From the NCBI RefSeq assembly GCF_936925435.1, contig NZ_CAKZHQ010000020.1, positions 36,111 to 100,110 of the forward strand: a stretch of 64,000 nucleotides of DNA, read 5' to 3'. How positions within the stretch are numbered: position 1 is the first letter of the stretch; each line of letters starts with the position of its first letter. This stretch comes from an uncultured Ramlibacter sp. Lineage in GTDB: Bacteria; Pseudomonadota; Gammaproteobacteria; Burkholderiales; Burkholderiaceae_C. A program made the translations under genes and the position numbers. The notes under the pieces were generated by a model that had not been told where the DNA came from, searched no databases, and saw nothing but the letters and a program-made list of their open reading frames with translations. Positions 52,943-61,865 of the stretch are shown here, one piece after another.

Positions 52943-53683
52943 CTACCCCATGTGCAAACCACCATTGACCGAGAAGTCGGCGCCGGTGGAATAGCCGCCC
53001 TCTTCCGAGGCCAGCCAGGCAATGATGGAGGCGATCTCCTCGGGCTGGCCCAGGCGCTTGACGGGGATGGTGGCGACGATCTTGTCCAGCACGTCCTGGC
53101 GGATGGCCTTGACCATGTCGGTGCCGATGTAGCCGGGGCTGACGGTGTTGACCGTCACGCCCTTGCTGGCCAGCTCCTGCGCCAGCGCCATGGTGAAGCC
53201 GTGCATGCCGGCCTTGGCGGCCGAATAGTTGGTCTGGCCGGCCTGGCCCTTCTCACCGTTGACCGAGGAGATGTTGACGATGCGGCCCCAGCCCCTTTCC
53301 ACCATGTCGCCCACCACCTGCTTGGTGACGTTGAACATGGAGTTGAGGTTGGTTTCGATCACCGCGTCCCAGTCCTCGCGCGTCATCTTCAGGAACATGC
53401 GGTCCCGGGTAATGCCGGCGTTGTTGACCAGCACGTCGATGGGGCCGTGTTCGGCCTTGGCCTTGGAAAAGGCTTCCACCGTGGACTCCCAGGCGCCGAC
53501 GTTGCCCACCGACGCGTAGAAGGTGTAGCCCTGGGCCTTTTGCTCGCCCAGCCACTTGCCGAAGTCGCGGGTCGGGCCGCAGCCGGCGATGACGGTAAAG
53601 CCCTCTTTGTGCAGCCGCTGGCAAATCGCGGTTCCGATGCCACCCATGCCGCCGGTGACGTAAGCGACTTTTTTCTCAGCCAT
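52943..53683 (-). CDS. phaB: Acetoacetyl-CoA reductase (PhaB)
   Basis: A 246-aa SDR enzyme. It has TGGMGGIGTAICQRL for NADPH, VNNAGITRDRMFLKMTRE, catalytic Ser in NISSVNGEKGQAGQ and Tyr/Lys in NYSAAKAGMHG, and VSPGYIGTDMV. These match PhaB/PhbB, which reduces acetoacetyl-CoA to (R)-3-hydroxybutyryl-CoA for polyhydroxybutyrate. phaC and an intact phaA are not adjacent; a truncated thiolase lies at the right edge. ATG 53683 was chosen over a longer frame; it matches family length. Confidence 0.9.
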   Translation of the reverse strand: MAEKKVAYVTGGMGGIGTAICQRLHKEGFTVIAGCGPTRDFGKWLGEQKAQGYTFYASVGNVGAWESTVEAFSKAKAEHGPIDVLVNNAGITRDRMFLKMTREDWDAVIETNLNSMFNVTKQVVGDMVERGWGRIVNISSVNGEKGQAGQTNYSAAKAGMHGFTMALAQELASKGVTVNTVSPGYIGTDMVKAIRQDVLDKIVATIPVKRLGQPEEIASIIAWLASEEGGYSTGADFSVNGGLHMG

Positions 53684-53826
53684 GTCTCGATTCCTTTTCT
53701 GTTTGCTCGCGCAGAGCAGATGCAAGGACTGTACCCACAATCGCCAGGCCCCAGGCTCTGGAAAACACTGAAGGGAAAGGGGCAAGTAGTCTCCAAATCG
53801 TCATCCAAAGTTCATAGACTCGGTGG

Positions 53827-54840
53827 ATGTCATCAATTCAACTTGTTGACGTGGGGAAGCGCTGGGAGTCCACAACGGCGCTGGAGGGGATCAACCTGAG
53901 CATCGCTCCCGGCAGCTTCTGCGTGCTGCTGGGTCCGTCTGGCTGCGGAAAATCCACCACGTTGCGCATCATTGCCGGGCTCGAAACCGCCACCAGCGGC
54001 CAGGTTCTCATCGACGGTCGGGACGTCACAAATCTGCCACCTGCCCAGCGCGGCGTGGCCATGGTGTTCCAGAACTACGCCCTCTTCCCCCACCTGAACG
54101 TGGCGGACAACATCACCTTCGGCCTGTCGGTGCGCAAGCTGCCGGCGGCCGAGACCGCCAGACGGCTGGCCGAGACCGCCGAGCTGTTGGGCCTGACGCC
54201 CTTGCTGCAGCGCAAGCCCGGCCAGCTGTCGGGCGGCCAGCAGCAGCGCGTGGCCCTGGGCCGGGCCCTGGTGGCCCAGGCCAAGGTCTGCCTGATGGAC
54301 GAGCCGCTGTCTAACCTGGACGCCCAGCTGCGCCAGGAGATGCGCACCGAGCTGCGTGAGCTGCAGCAGCGCCTGGGCCTGACGGTGGTCTATGTCACCC
54401 ACGACCAGGCCGAGGCCATGAGCATGGCCGACCAGGTGGTGCTGCTGCACAAGGGCCGCATCGAGCAGGCCGCGACACCGCGCCAGCTCTATGCCCGGCC
54501 CGCCACCACCTTTGCCGCCAGCTTCATCGGCACGCCAGCCATGAACCTGCTGCGGCTCGATGGCGGCCAGATCGCCGGCAGCACGGTCGCGGGTGGCCGT
54601 GAAGCCCATTGGCTGGGCATGCGGCCCGAGTCCGTGACCCTGGGCGGCCGCGTGCCGGCCACGGTGCGCAGCGTCGAATACCTGGGCGCCGACCTGATCC
54701 TGCACTGCGGCATCGGTAGCGAAACCGTCACCGTTCGCACCGCCGGCCAGGCCGAACTGGCAGCCGGCAGCCAGGTGCTGCTGGACTGGCCGGACCAGGC
54801 CATGCACCACTTCGATTCCCTGGGCCAGCGCGTCCAGTAA
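53827..54840 (+). CDS. ABC transporter ATP-binding protein (UgpC/MalK type)
   Basis: A 337-aa ATPase. Walker [10 protein letters not shown] is at 36-44, signature [14 protein letters not shown], Walker [17 protein letters not shown] and H-loop VTHDQAEAM, with a C-terminal TOBE domain (LGMRPESVTLGG). It heads a five-gene plus-strand group with a Ugp-like binding protein and two permeases. The C-terminal domain is a little shorter than in MalK. Confidence 0.92.
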   Translation: MSSIQLVDVGKRWESTTALEGINLSIAPGSFCVLLGPSGCGKSTTLRIIAGLETATSGQVLIDGRDVTNLPPAQRGVAMVFQNYALFPHLNVADNITFGLSVRKLPAAETARRLAETAELLGLTPLLQRKPGQLSGGQQQRVALGRALVAQAKVCLMDEPLSNLDAQLRQEMRTELRELQQRLGLTVVYVTHDQAEAMSMADQVVLLHKGRIEQAATPRQLYARPATTFAASFIGTPAMNLLRLDGGQIAGSTVAGGREAHWLGMRPESVTLGGRVPATVRSVEYLGADLILHCGIGSETVTVRTAGQAELAAGSQVLLDWPDQAMHHFDSLGQRVQ

Positions 54841-54867
54841 AAACCAGCCAACCGAGGAGAAACCAAA

Positions 54868-56157
54868 ATGCAACGCAAGACCTTCCACCGCTTCCTGCTG
54901 GCCGCTGGCGCCGCCGCCGCCATGGGCTGGGGCAGCGCCCAAGCCCAGACCACCGAAGTCTCCTTCTATTACCCGGTGGCCGTGGGTGGCCCGATCGCCA
55001 AGGCCATCGATGGCTTCGCCGCCGACTTCATGAAAGCCAATGCCGGCATCAAGGTGACGCCGGTCTACGCCGGCACCTACCAGGAGACCCTGGTCAAGAC
55101 CCTGACGGCCCACAAGGCCGGCACGCCGCCCGTCACCTCGGTGCTGCTGTCCACCGACATGTTCACCCTGATCGACGAAGAGGCCATCGTCCCCTTCGAC
55201 AACTTCATCAAGACCGACGACGACCGCAAGTGGCTGGGCAGCTTCTACAAGGCGTTCATGATGAACAGCCAGACCGGCGGCAAGACCTGGGGCATCCCCT
55301 TCCAGCGCTCCACCGTCGTCATGTTCTACAACAAGGAGCTGCTCAAGGAAGCCGGCCTGAACCCGAACAGCCCGCCCTCCACCTGGGCTGAACTGAAGGA
55401 CGCCGCCACCAAGCTGACCAAGAAGGACGCTTCTGGCAAGGTCACGCAATGGGGCGTGCAGATCCCCTCCAGCGGCTTCCCCTATTGGCTGTTCCAGACC
55501 CTGACCACGCCGGCCGACGCCATCCTGGCCAACGAGGCCGGCACCCAGGTCAAGTTCGACGACCCCAAGGTGGTGGAAGCATTGCAATACTGGGTCGACC
55601 TGGGCAAGGCCGGCGTGCACCCGCCCGGCGTGGTGGAGTGGGGCACGACGCCCAAGGACTTCTTCGAGAAGAAGGTTGCCATGATGTACACCACCACCGG
55701 CAACCTGACCAACGTCAAGGCCAACGCCAAGTTCGACTTCGGCGTGGCCATGATCCCCGGCGCCAAGCGCAAGGGCTCGCCCACCGGCGGCGGCAACTTC
55801 TACATCTCGAAGAAGGCATCTCCGGCGCAGCAGGAAGCCTCGTTCAAGTTCATCAAGTGGATCACCCAGCCTGAGCGCGCCGCCCAATGGAGCATGGACA
55901 CGGGCTATGTGGCCGTAACGCCTGCCGCCTACGAGACCGACACGCTGCGCAAGTACGGCCGCGACTTCCCGCCGGCCCTGGTGGCGCGCGACCAGCTGCC
56001 CGTCTCGGTGGCGGAGTTCTCCACCCATGACAACCAGCGCGTGACCAAGGCACTGAACGACGGCCTGCAGGCCGCCCTGACCGGAACCAAGACGCCGGCC
56101 CAGGCCATGAAGGACGCGCAGGCCGAAGCCGACCGCATCCTGCGCCAGTACAAGTAA
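54868..56157 (+). CDS. Periplasmic binding protein (UgpB-like)
   Basis: A 429-aa precursor with signal FLLAAGAAAAMGWGSAQA. The mature part is a family 1 binding protein: TEVSFYYPVAVGGPIAKAID, VTPVYAGTYQETLVKTL, TTGNLTNVKANAKFDFGV and FYISKKASPAQQEASFKFI. It resembles UgpB, which binds sn-glycerol 3-phosphate, and related sugar-phosphate receptors. GAGGAG precedes the ATG. Its stop is directly followed by the GTG of the permease gene. Confidence 0.87.
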   Translation: MQRKTFHRFLLAAGAAAAMGWGSAQAQTTEVSFYYPVAVGGPIAKAIDGFAADFMKANAGIKVTPVYAGTYQETLVKTLTAHKAGTPPVTSVLLSTDMFTLIDEEAIVPFDNFIKTDDDRKWLGSFYKAFMMNSQTGGKTWGIPFQRSTVVMFYNKELLKEAGLNPNSPPSTWAELKDAATKLTKKDASGKVTQWGVQIPSSGFPYWLFQTLTTPADAILANEAGTQVKFDDPKVVEALQYWVDLGKAGVHPPGVVEWGTTPKDFFEKKVAMMYTTTGNLTNVKANAKFDFGVAMIPGAKRKGSPTGGGNFYISKKASPAQQEASFKFIKWITQPERAAQWSMDTGYVAVTPAAYETDTLRKYGRDFPPALVARDQLPVSVAEFSTHDNQRVTKALNDGLQAALTGTKTPAQAMKDAQAEADRILRQYK

Positions 56158-57051
56158 GTGTCCGCACGGTCCCTCAACGGGCCCAGCCACGCGTCCATCC
56201 ACGCGTGGCTGTTGCTGCTGCCCGCGCTGGTTCTGCTGGTCGCGTTCACGCACTGGCCCACAGTCGCCACGCTGGTCGACAGCTTCTATTCCACGCCCAA
56301 GGGCAGCCGGCCCGCGGTGTGGGTCGGCCCCGGGAACTACCAGTCGATGGTGGAGGACCCGGTGTTCTGGAAGGCTGTAGTCAACAACCTCTGGTTCGCC
56401 GGCGCCACCATCCCGCTGTCCATAAGCCTGGCCCTGGTGATGGCGCTGTGGGTCAACGAGCGCATCGCCGGCCGCGCCTTCCTGCGCATGGCCTTCTTCA
56501 CGCCCACCGTGCTGCCCATGATCGCGGTGGCCAACATCTGGCTGTTCTTCTACACGCCGCAGTACGGCCTGCTCGAGCAGGTCACCGGCGCGCTGGGCCT
56601 GCCCTCGCACAACTGGCTGGGCGACCAGCGCACGGCCCTGGCCTGCATCACCCTGGTCGCCGTGTGGAAGGAAGCGGGCTTTTTCATGATCTTCTACCTG
56701 GCGGCGCTGCAGACGCTCAACCCCAGCCTGCGCGAAGCCGCCGCAATCGAGGGCGCATCACGCTGGTATTTCTTCAAGCGCGTGCAGTGGCCGCTGCTGA
56801 TGCCCACCACCCTGTTCGTCCTGATCAACGCGGTGATCAACGGCTTTCGCATGGTCGACCACGTCTTCGTGCTCACGCGCGGCGGGCCGGACAACGCCTC
56901 GACCCTGCTCCTGTACCACCTGTACGAGGTGGGCTTCAAGTTCTGGGACACGGCCTACGCCTCGGCCATCACCGTGGTGCTGGTGGCGGTGCTGGCCAGC
57001 GTGGCGCTGTTCCAGTTCTTCGTGCTGGACAAGAAGGTGCACTACAAATGA
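56158..57051 (+). CDS. ABC transporter permease (UgpA-like)
   Basis: A 297-aa inner-membrane permease with six helices. It shows LLLLPALVLLVAFTHWPTVATLVDSFY at the N-terminus and EAAAIEGASRWYFFKRVQWPLL as EAA loop. GTG start immediately after the binding-protein TAA. Its stop overlaps the next ATG (57048-57051). Confidence 0.9.
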   Translation: MSARSLNGPSHASIHAWLLLLPALVLLVAFTHWPTVATLVDSFYSTPKGSRPAVWVGPGNYQSMVEDPVFWKAVVNNLWFAGATIPLSISLALVMALWVNERIAGRAFLRMAFFTPTVLPMIAVANIWLFFYTPQYGLLEQVTGALGLPSHNWLGDQRTALACITLVAVWKEAGFFMIFYLAALQTLNPSLREAAAIEGASRWYFFKRVQWPLLMPTTLFVLINAVINGFRMVDHVFVLTRGGPDNASTLLLYHLYEVGFKFWDTAYASAITVVLVAVLASVALFQFFVLDKKVHYK

Positions 57052-57884
57052 GCGCCGCACCCTCGCAACGCCTGGCCTACAACGAGCCGGGCTGGCTGGA
57101 CACGGTGGCAGCCTGGGCGCTGGCCCTGCTGTGGATCCTGCCCCTGGTCTATGCCGCCTGGACGGCCTTCCACCCGGTGGAGTTCTCGACCAACTTCAGC
57201 CTGTTGGCCCCGCTGACGCTGGACAACTTCCGCCGCGCCTGGGAGGCCGCGCCCTTTGCCCGCTACTTCTTCAACACCACCGTCCTGGTGGCCATGATCC
57301 TGTGCGTGCAGCTGGTGCTGGCCACCCTCGCCGCCTACGCCTTCGCCCGCTACGAGTTCCGCGGCAAGAACGTGGCCTTCGCCCTGGTGCTGGTGCAGCT
57401 GATGATCATGCCGGACATCCTGCTGGTGGAGAACTACAAGACCATGGCGGCACTCGGCCTGGTCGACACCCTGCTGGCCATCGGCCTGCCCTACTTCGCC
57501 TCGGCCTTCGCCATCTTCCTGCTGCGCCAGACCTTCCTGGGCATCCCCAAGGAGCTGGACGAGGCGGCGCGGGTGGAAGGCGCCAGCGCCATGCAGGTGC
57601 TGTGGCGCGTCTACGTGCCGCTGGCCAAGCCGGTCTACACCGCCTTTGCGCTGGTGTCGGTGAGCTTCCACTGGAACAACTTCCTGTGGCCGCTGATCAT
57701 CACCAACAGCGTCAACTCGCGGCCGCTGACGGTGGGCCTGCAGGTGTTTTCCTCGGTCGACCAGGGCGTCGACTGGTCCATCATCACGGCCGCCACGCTG
57801 ATGACATCGGCGCCGCTGCTGATCGCCTTCCTGCTGTTCCAGCGCCAGTTCGTGCAGAGCTTCATGCGGGCCGGCATCAAATAG
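57048..57884 (+). CDS. ABC transporter permease (UgpE-like)
   Basis: A 278-aa inner-membrane permease of the MalG/UgpE kind. It has WILPLVYAAWTAFHPVEF, YEFRGKNVAFALVLVQLMIMP and the EAA loop DEAARVEGASAMQVLWRVYVPL. It pairs with the UgpA-like protein. The EEP-family gene follows after 9 bp. Confidence 0.9.
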   Translation: MSAAPSQRLAYNEPGWLDTVAAWALALLWILPLVYAAWTAFHPVEFSTNFSLLAPLTLDNFRRAWEAAPFARYFFNTTVLVAMILCVQLVLATLAAYAFARYEFRGKNVAFALVLVQLMIMPDILLVENYKTMAALGLVDTLLAIGLPYFASAFAIFLLRQTFLGIPKELDEAARVEGASAMQVLWRVYVPLAKPVYTAFALVSVSFHWNNFLWPLIITNSVNSRPLTVGLQVFSSVDQGVDWSIITAATLMTSAPLLIAFLLFQRQFVQSFMRAGIK

Positions 57885-57893
57885 ACTGCGGCC

Positions 57894-58742
57894 ATGCAAC
57901 TGGTCACCTGGAACACGCAGTGGTGCTGCGGCAACGACGGCATCGTCAGCCCACAGCGCATCGTCGATGGCGCGCGCGCGCTGGCCGACTTCGACGTGCT
58001 CTGCCTGCAAGAGATCTCGGTCCACTACCCCAGGTTGCTGGGCAACCCGGGCCATGACCAGGTCCAGATCCTGCGCGAGCTGCTGCCCGGCTACCAGGTG
58101 TTCTTTGGCGCGGCGGTCAACGAGTGGTCGCCCCAAGGTGCGCCCCAGCAGTTCGGCAACCTGATCGCCACGCGCCTGCCCGTTGCCCATGTGCAGCACC
58201 ACCCCCTGCCCTATCCGGCCGACCAGGGTGTGCGCAGCATGCCGCGCATGGCCACCGTGGTGACGGTGTGCGACCCGGCGCTGGGTGCGGTGCGCATCAT
58301 GACCACGCATCTGGAGTTCTATTCCAAGCCCCAGCGCATGGCCCAGGCCAAGGCCCTGCGCGCCCTGCACATCGAAGCCTGCGCCCAGGCCGCGCAGCCG
58401 TCGGCGCAAAGCAGCGACGGCTCGCCCTTCCAGAGCAAGGCCCACACCGCCAATGCCATCCTCTGCGGCGACTTCAACCTGGAGCCCTCGGAGCCCGAGT
58501 ACGCTGCGATACAAGAGCCATTTGGCGAAGGCCAACGCCTGTGGGACAGCTGGAAGCTCTTGCACGGTGAGGCGCCGCACGACCCCACCTTCCGCCTGCA
58601 CGACCGCACCTATGGGCCAGTGCCCGTGGCCTGCGACTTCGTCTTTGTCAGTGACAGCCTGAAGGACAGGCTGCGCAGCATGACGATCGACAGCGAGACC
58701 CAGGTGTCGGACCACCAGCCGGTGGCGATTGAATTGTCCTAG
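57894..58742 (+). CDS. Endonuclease/exonuclease/phosphatase (EEP)-family hydrolase
   Basis: A 282-aa protein with the EEP motif set: WNTQW, LQEISV, TTHLEFYSK, CGDFNLEPS and SDHQPVAIEL, which supply the metal-binding Asp, Glu and His residues. The family cleaves phosphodiesters in nucleic acids, lipids or small molecules. No signal peptide is seen. In many ugp loci the last gene is the glycerophosphodiesterase ugpQ; here an EEP enzyme takes that place, which suggests it may act on an imported phosphodiester. That role is inferred from position. Confidence 0.85.
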   Translation: MQLVTWNTQWCCGNDGIVSPQRIVDGARALADFDVLCLQEISVHYPRLLGNPGHDQVQILRELLPGYQVFFGAAVNEWSPQGAPQQFGNLIATRLPVAHVQHHPLPYPADQGVRSMPRMATVVTVCDPALGAVRIMTTHLEFYSKPQRMAQAKALRALHIEACAQAAQPSAQSSDGSPFQSKAHTANAILCGDFNLEPSEPEYAAIQEPFGEGQRLWDSWKLLHGEAPHDPTFRLHDRTYGPVPVACDFVFVSDSLKDRLRSMTIDSETQVSDHQPVAIELS

Positions 58743-59032
58743 CACCCCGTTCGGGCTGAGCCTATCGAAGCCCCTCTTCGAGCTTTCGGTGCTGCCTGCG
58801 CCGGCCGACATCCGGGCTGCGGCCTACGGTCATCGTGCCGCCTGATCGGCGGCATTCCCTGTGACGCCCGGGAAAATGCATCTTCATTCTCTGGATGAAC
58901 CGATGCCGGTCGCCGGTGCATGCCCAACAGGCCGCAGCCCGAATGCCGGCCGGCGCTGGAAGGCGCTGGAAGGCGCACCCGACCAATGGCACCATCCTTG
59001 CTAATCCGTGGCCTGCACAACCAAGGCCTGCC
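58743..59032. other. Intergenic region filled with repeats
   Basis: 290 bp between the EEP gene and the Bug gene. It holds a short palindrome-type repeat (58750-58769, of the TTCGGGCTGAG...CGAA kind widespread in Burkholderiales) and the MITE-like element copy A (58798-58956). Confidence 0.6.
58798..58956 (+). repeat. MITE-like element, copy A
   Basis: 159 bp with 28-bp terminal inverted repeats (58798-58825 and 58929-58956) that agree at 26 of 28 positions; the ends read GCGCCGGCC and GGCCGGCGC. It carries no reading frame of note. Copy B at 61866-62020 is the same element inverted, with most interior bases in common. Confidence 0.8.
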
Positions 59033-60019
59033 ATGACCCACTTCTGCGCTCTCTCCACGCGCCGCCGCGCCCTGCAACTGCTGGCCGCCGGCATGGCTGC
59101 TGCCACCCTGCCGGTCCTGGCCGCCGACTGGCCGGACAAACCCATCAAGATCATCGTCACCTTCCCGCCGGGCGGCTCCAGCGACGTGCTGGCCCGCCTG
59201 ATGGCCGAGCAACTGACCAAGAAGCTGGGCCAGCCTGTCGTGGTGGACAACAAGCCCGGCGGCGGCGGCACCATCGGCGGCGCCGCCGTGGCGACATCAG
59301 CTGCCGACGGCTACACGCTGATGCTGTCGAACACCACGCCCATCGCCCTGGGCCCCTTTCTGCTGGACAAGCTGCCCTACGACCCGGTCACGGGCTTCAC
59401 CCACATTGCCTCGCTGGGCGCGGCGCCCCTGGTCATCATGGCCAGCAAGGCCTCGGGCATCAAGACGTATGCCGAGTTCGAAGCCAAGGCCCGCAAGGAA
59501 GGCAGCATCAACTACGGCTCGGGCGGTCCCGGCTCCATCGGCCACGTGGATGGCGAGCTGCTCAAGAAGCTCACCGGCATCAACATGGTCCACGTGCCTT
59601 ACCGTGGCGGCGCGCCCATGACCACCGACCTGATCGCCAACACCATCCCCATTGGCATCGACGTCATCACCTCCTACGTGCCCTTCTTCAAGAGCGGCCA
59701 GCTGGTACCGCTGGCGGTGACCGGCACCCAGCGCTCACTGCTGATGCCCGAGGTGCCAACCATCGTCGAATTCGGCCAGCCCAAGCTGGTGCTGGAGAAC
59801 TTCTTCGGCCTGTCGGGCCCGGCCCAGCTGCCGGCCGCCGTGGTGGCCAAACTCAATGCGGCTTGCAACGAGGTGCTGGTCATGCCCGAGATCCAGAAGA
59901 AGCTGGCCGAGTTGGGCATCGCGGCCAAGCCGGAATCGGTGGCCATGTTCAACGAGCTGGTGAAAAATCAGGTCACTGTCCTCGGGCCCACGGTCAAGAG
60001 CGCCGGCATCAAACTCTAG
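59033..60019 (+). CDS. Bug-family periplasmic solute receptor (TctC-like)
   Basis: A 328-aa precursor. The signal is RRRALQLLAAGMAAATLPVLA, and the mature part opens DWPDKPIKIIVTFPPGGSSDVLAR as in Bug proteins, with VVVDNKPGGGGTIGG, INMVHVPYRGGAPMTTDLIA and DVITSYVPFFKSGQLVPLAV. It binds a carboxylate or similar ligand in the periplasm. No TctA or TctB genes are near. ATG 59033 chosen because the signal peptide follows. It precedes an NMT1-like gene by 7 bp, so the two may be co-transcribed. Confidence 0.9.
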   Translation: MTHFCALSTRRRALQLLAAGMAAATLPVLAADWPDKPIKIIVTFPPGGSSDVLARLMAEQLTKKLGQPVVVDNKPGGGGTIGGAAVATSAADGYTLMLSNTTPIALGPFLLDKLPYDPVTGFTHIASLGAAPLVIMASKASGIKTYAEFEAKARKEGSINYGSGGPGSIGHVDGELLKKLTGINMVHVPYRGGAPMTTDLIANTIPIGIDVITSYVPFFKSGQLVPLAVTGTQRSLLMPEVPTIVEFGQPKLVLENFFGLSGPAQLPAAVVAKLNAACNEVLVMPEIQKKLAELGIAAKPESVAMFNELVKNQVTVLGPTVKSAGIKL

Positions 60020-60026
60020 GCATCCA

Positions 60027-60992
60027 TTGAAGCTGCGTTTCATCCTCAACACCTTCTACTCAGGCCCGCAGGCCTGGTTCTTCCTGGCGCAGGACCGCGG
60101 CTACTTCCGCGACGAGGGGCTGGAGCTGGAGTTCACCGAGGGCGACACGCTGGCCAATGCCGTGCCCAAGCTGGCCGACGGCCTGTACGACGCCGGCTAC
60201 GGCGACATGAACGCCCTGGTGGAGTGGGCCTCGGCACGGCCGCAGGACGCACCCTATGGCGTCTACGTCATGCACAACCGCTCGCCCTACACCATCGCCG
60301 TGCCGGCGGCCGGCCCGCTGCGCAGCCCCAAAGACCTGGAAGGCCGCAAGCTGGTGACCCACCCCAATGACGCGGCCTGGCGCATGTTCCCCGAGTTCTG
60401 CGCCGCCTGCGGCATCGACGCGAGCGGCATCGAGATCGAGGTGTCGACCCTGCCGCACAAGGACATCGTGCCGCTGATGTTGCAGGGCAAGTGGGACGGC
60501 CTGTTTGGCTTCGTCAACACCATCAAGGCGCAAAGCATCGAGGCCGGCCTCGACCCCGCCGCGGTGCTGCATCACTTCGAATGGCAGCACCACGTGCCTT
60601 CGCTCTACGGCGGCGCGGTGATGGTCACGCCGGCGTTGCGGCGCGACCATCCCGAGGCCGTCAAAGGCCTGGTGCGCGCCATCAACCGCGGCCTGGTGGA
60701 CACGGTCAACGAAATTGAAGCCGCCATCGACGCCGTCGTGCGCCGCAACCCCGCCATCGACCGTGCCGCCAACAAGGCGCGACTCACGGGCACGCTGGCG
60801 CTGGAGATGGCCCACGCCGACGGCGCGACGCAAGGCATAGGCCCCGCCGACCCGCTGCGCCTGGCGCGCACCACCGAGCTGATGGCGCAGGCCAAGGGCT
60901 TGGCACATCCGCCCTCGCCGGAGCGCCTGTTTGACGCCAGCTTCCTGCCGCCGCTGCAGGAGCGGGTGCGCTCGCTGGCGGACCCGGCCTGA
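60027..60992 (+). CDS. NMT1/THI5-like substrate-binding protein without signal peptide
   Basis: A 321-aa protein of the ABC-type nitrate/thiamine-precursor binding group: FILNTFYSGPQAWFFLAQDRGYF, EGDTLANAVPKLADGLYDAGYGDMN, LVTHPNDAAWRMFPEF and MLQGKWDGLFGF. The N-terminus (MKLRFILNTFYSG) begins straight at the first strand of the fold, with no signal peptide, although relatives are exported. The start is a TTG just after the Bug stop. It may be cytoplasmic, for instance a THI5-type enzyme-like or sensor protein, or have lost its signal. No permease or ATPase gene follows. Confidence 0.78.
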   Translation: MKLRFILNTFYSGPQAWFFLAQDRGYFRDEGLELEFTEGDTLANAVPKLADGLYDAGYGDMNALVEWASARPQDAPYGVYVMHNRSPYTIAVPAAGPLRSPKDLEGRKLVTHPNDAAWRMFPEFCAACGIDASGIEIEVSTLPHKDIVPLMLQGKWDGLFGFVNTIKAQSIEAGLDPAAVLHHFEWQHHVPSLYGGAVMVTPALRRDHPEAVKGLVRAINRGLVDTVNEIEAAIDAVVRRNPAIDRAANKARLTGTLALEMAHADGATQGIGPADPLRLARTTELMAQAKGLAHPPSPERLFDASFLPPLQERVRSLADPA

Positions 60993-61020
60993 CATTTGTC
61001 ATCCCGGGCTCGATAGTGTC

Positions 61021-61041
61021 ATCCCGGACTTGATCCGGGAT
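61021..61041 (+). repeat. REP-like palindrome, copy 1
   Basis: ATCCCGGA, CTTGA, TCCGGGAT, an 8-bp stem with 5-base loop. A partial copy (GTCATCCCGGGCTCGAT) lies just before it at 60999-61015, and a remnant of MITE ends (GCATGCGCCGGCCGGCGCTGG) lies shortly after, near 61066-61086. Confidence 0.75.
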
Positions 61042-61140
61042 GCATCTTCACGTTCCCCTACCCCGGCATGCGCCGGCCGGCGCTGGATGGGCCGTGGTGG
61101 CGGGCTTGCGGGGATCAAGCGCGCGGACCGTCCGCTCCTG

Positions 61141-61188
61141 AATTCATAGCATGAAAGGTCCATTCAGCAGGGGCTAGAGGCTGATTTG
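61141..61188 (+). repeat. Direct repeat around DUF1579 gene, left copy
   Basis: About 48 bp starting AATTCATAGCA and containing GTCCATT, GGGGCTA and AGGC. Roughly three quarters of it matches 61769-61816 in the same orientation. Similar tagged sequences are common between genes in Comamonadaceae, as far as I recall. Confidence 0.6.
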
Positions 61189-61277
61189 ACAATAAAACGG
61201 CTTGCGGCGATCGTTTGGGAAGCGCAGAAGTGCGAATCATGGCACCGCCAAGACCAGTCACAGCAAACGGAGAAGCT

Positions 61278-61709
61278 ATGCCAGCAAACCGTATGTCCCG
61301 GTTCGAGATTTTCATTGGCACCTGGAACACCACCGGCGAAGTTCTTGAAACACAGGCAAGTCCAGCGAGCACCTTGTCGGCCACAGATACTTATCGATGG
61401 TTGCCCGGCAGGCATTTCATCGTGCATGAGGTCGATGCGCGTTTTGATGGCAAGCCCACCCGATCGATGGAAGTGATGGGGTTCGACGCTTCGAAGAAGC
61501 AGCATTTCGCCAGATCTTTCGATGATCAGGGGTCGATGGAAGTCTTTGTTGTCGCTCTCAAGGGGCGGCGCTGGAGCATCCAGGGAAAGACGGTGCGGTT
61601 TAGCGGCAGCTTCGACGCTCAGAAGAATCGCCTGAAAGGGCTTTGGGAGCTCAATGAAAGCAAGTCTGGCTGGCAACCATGGATCAAGCTTGAATTGGTG
61701 CGTGCATGA
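61278..61709 (+). CDS. DUF1579-like protein
   Basis: A 143-aa lipocalin-like beta-barrel protein, starting MPANRMSRFEIFIGTWNTTGEV and containing YRWLPGRHFIVHEVDARFDG. The WNTTG start and the central Gly/His region resemble DUF1579-type proteins of unknown function. Start chosen at 61278 with GGAGAAG before it; ATG 61215 is in frame. It is AT-richer than its neighbours and lies between two direct repeats, so it may be a recently acquired single gene. Confidence 0.65.
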   Translation: MPANRMSRFEIFIGTWNTTGEVLETQASPASTLSATDTYRWLPGRHFIVHEVDARFDGKPTRSMEVMGFDASKKQHFARSFDDQGSMEVFVVALKGRRWSIQGKTVRFSGSFDAQKNRLKGLWELNESKSGWQPWIKLELVRA

Positions 61710-61768
61710 GCAGAAGCCCGTGCTGCAAATCTCGTTAAAACTTTCACTTCACAGTCCATCTGCTTCTC

Positions 61769-61816
61769 AATTCATAGCAAGAGAAGTCCATTTTCCGGGG
61801 GCTACAGGCCGAACTG
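61769..61816 (+). repeat. Direct repeat around DUF1579 gene, right copy
   Basis: AATTCATAGCA, GTCCATT, GGGGCTA and AGGC in the same order and spacing as 61141-61188. Confidence 0.6.
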
Positions 61817-61865
61817 ATTGCAGAACCTCTTTTTTGCAATCACGCCAGCCACAACGGCCGATCCA

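Noticed and set aside
53833..56610. Very long open frame (over 900 codons) on the minus strand
   Set aside because: Antisense to the Ugp-like ATPase, binding protein and permease, whose motifs are clear. Composition is that of a shadow frame.
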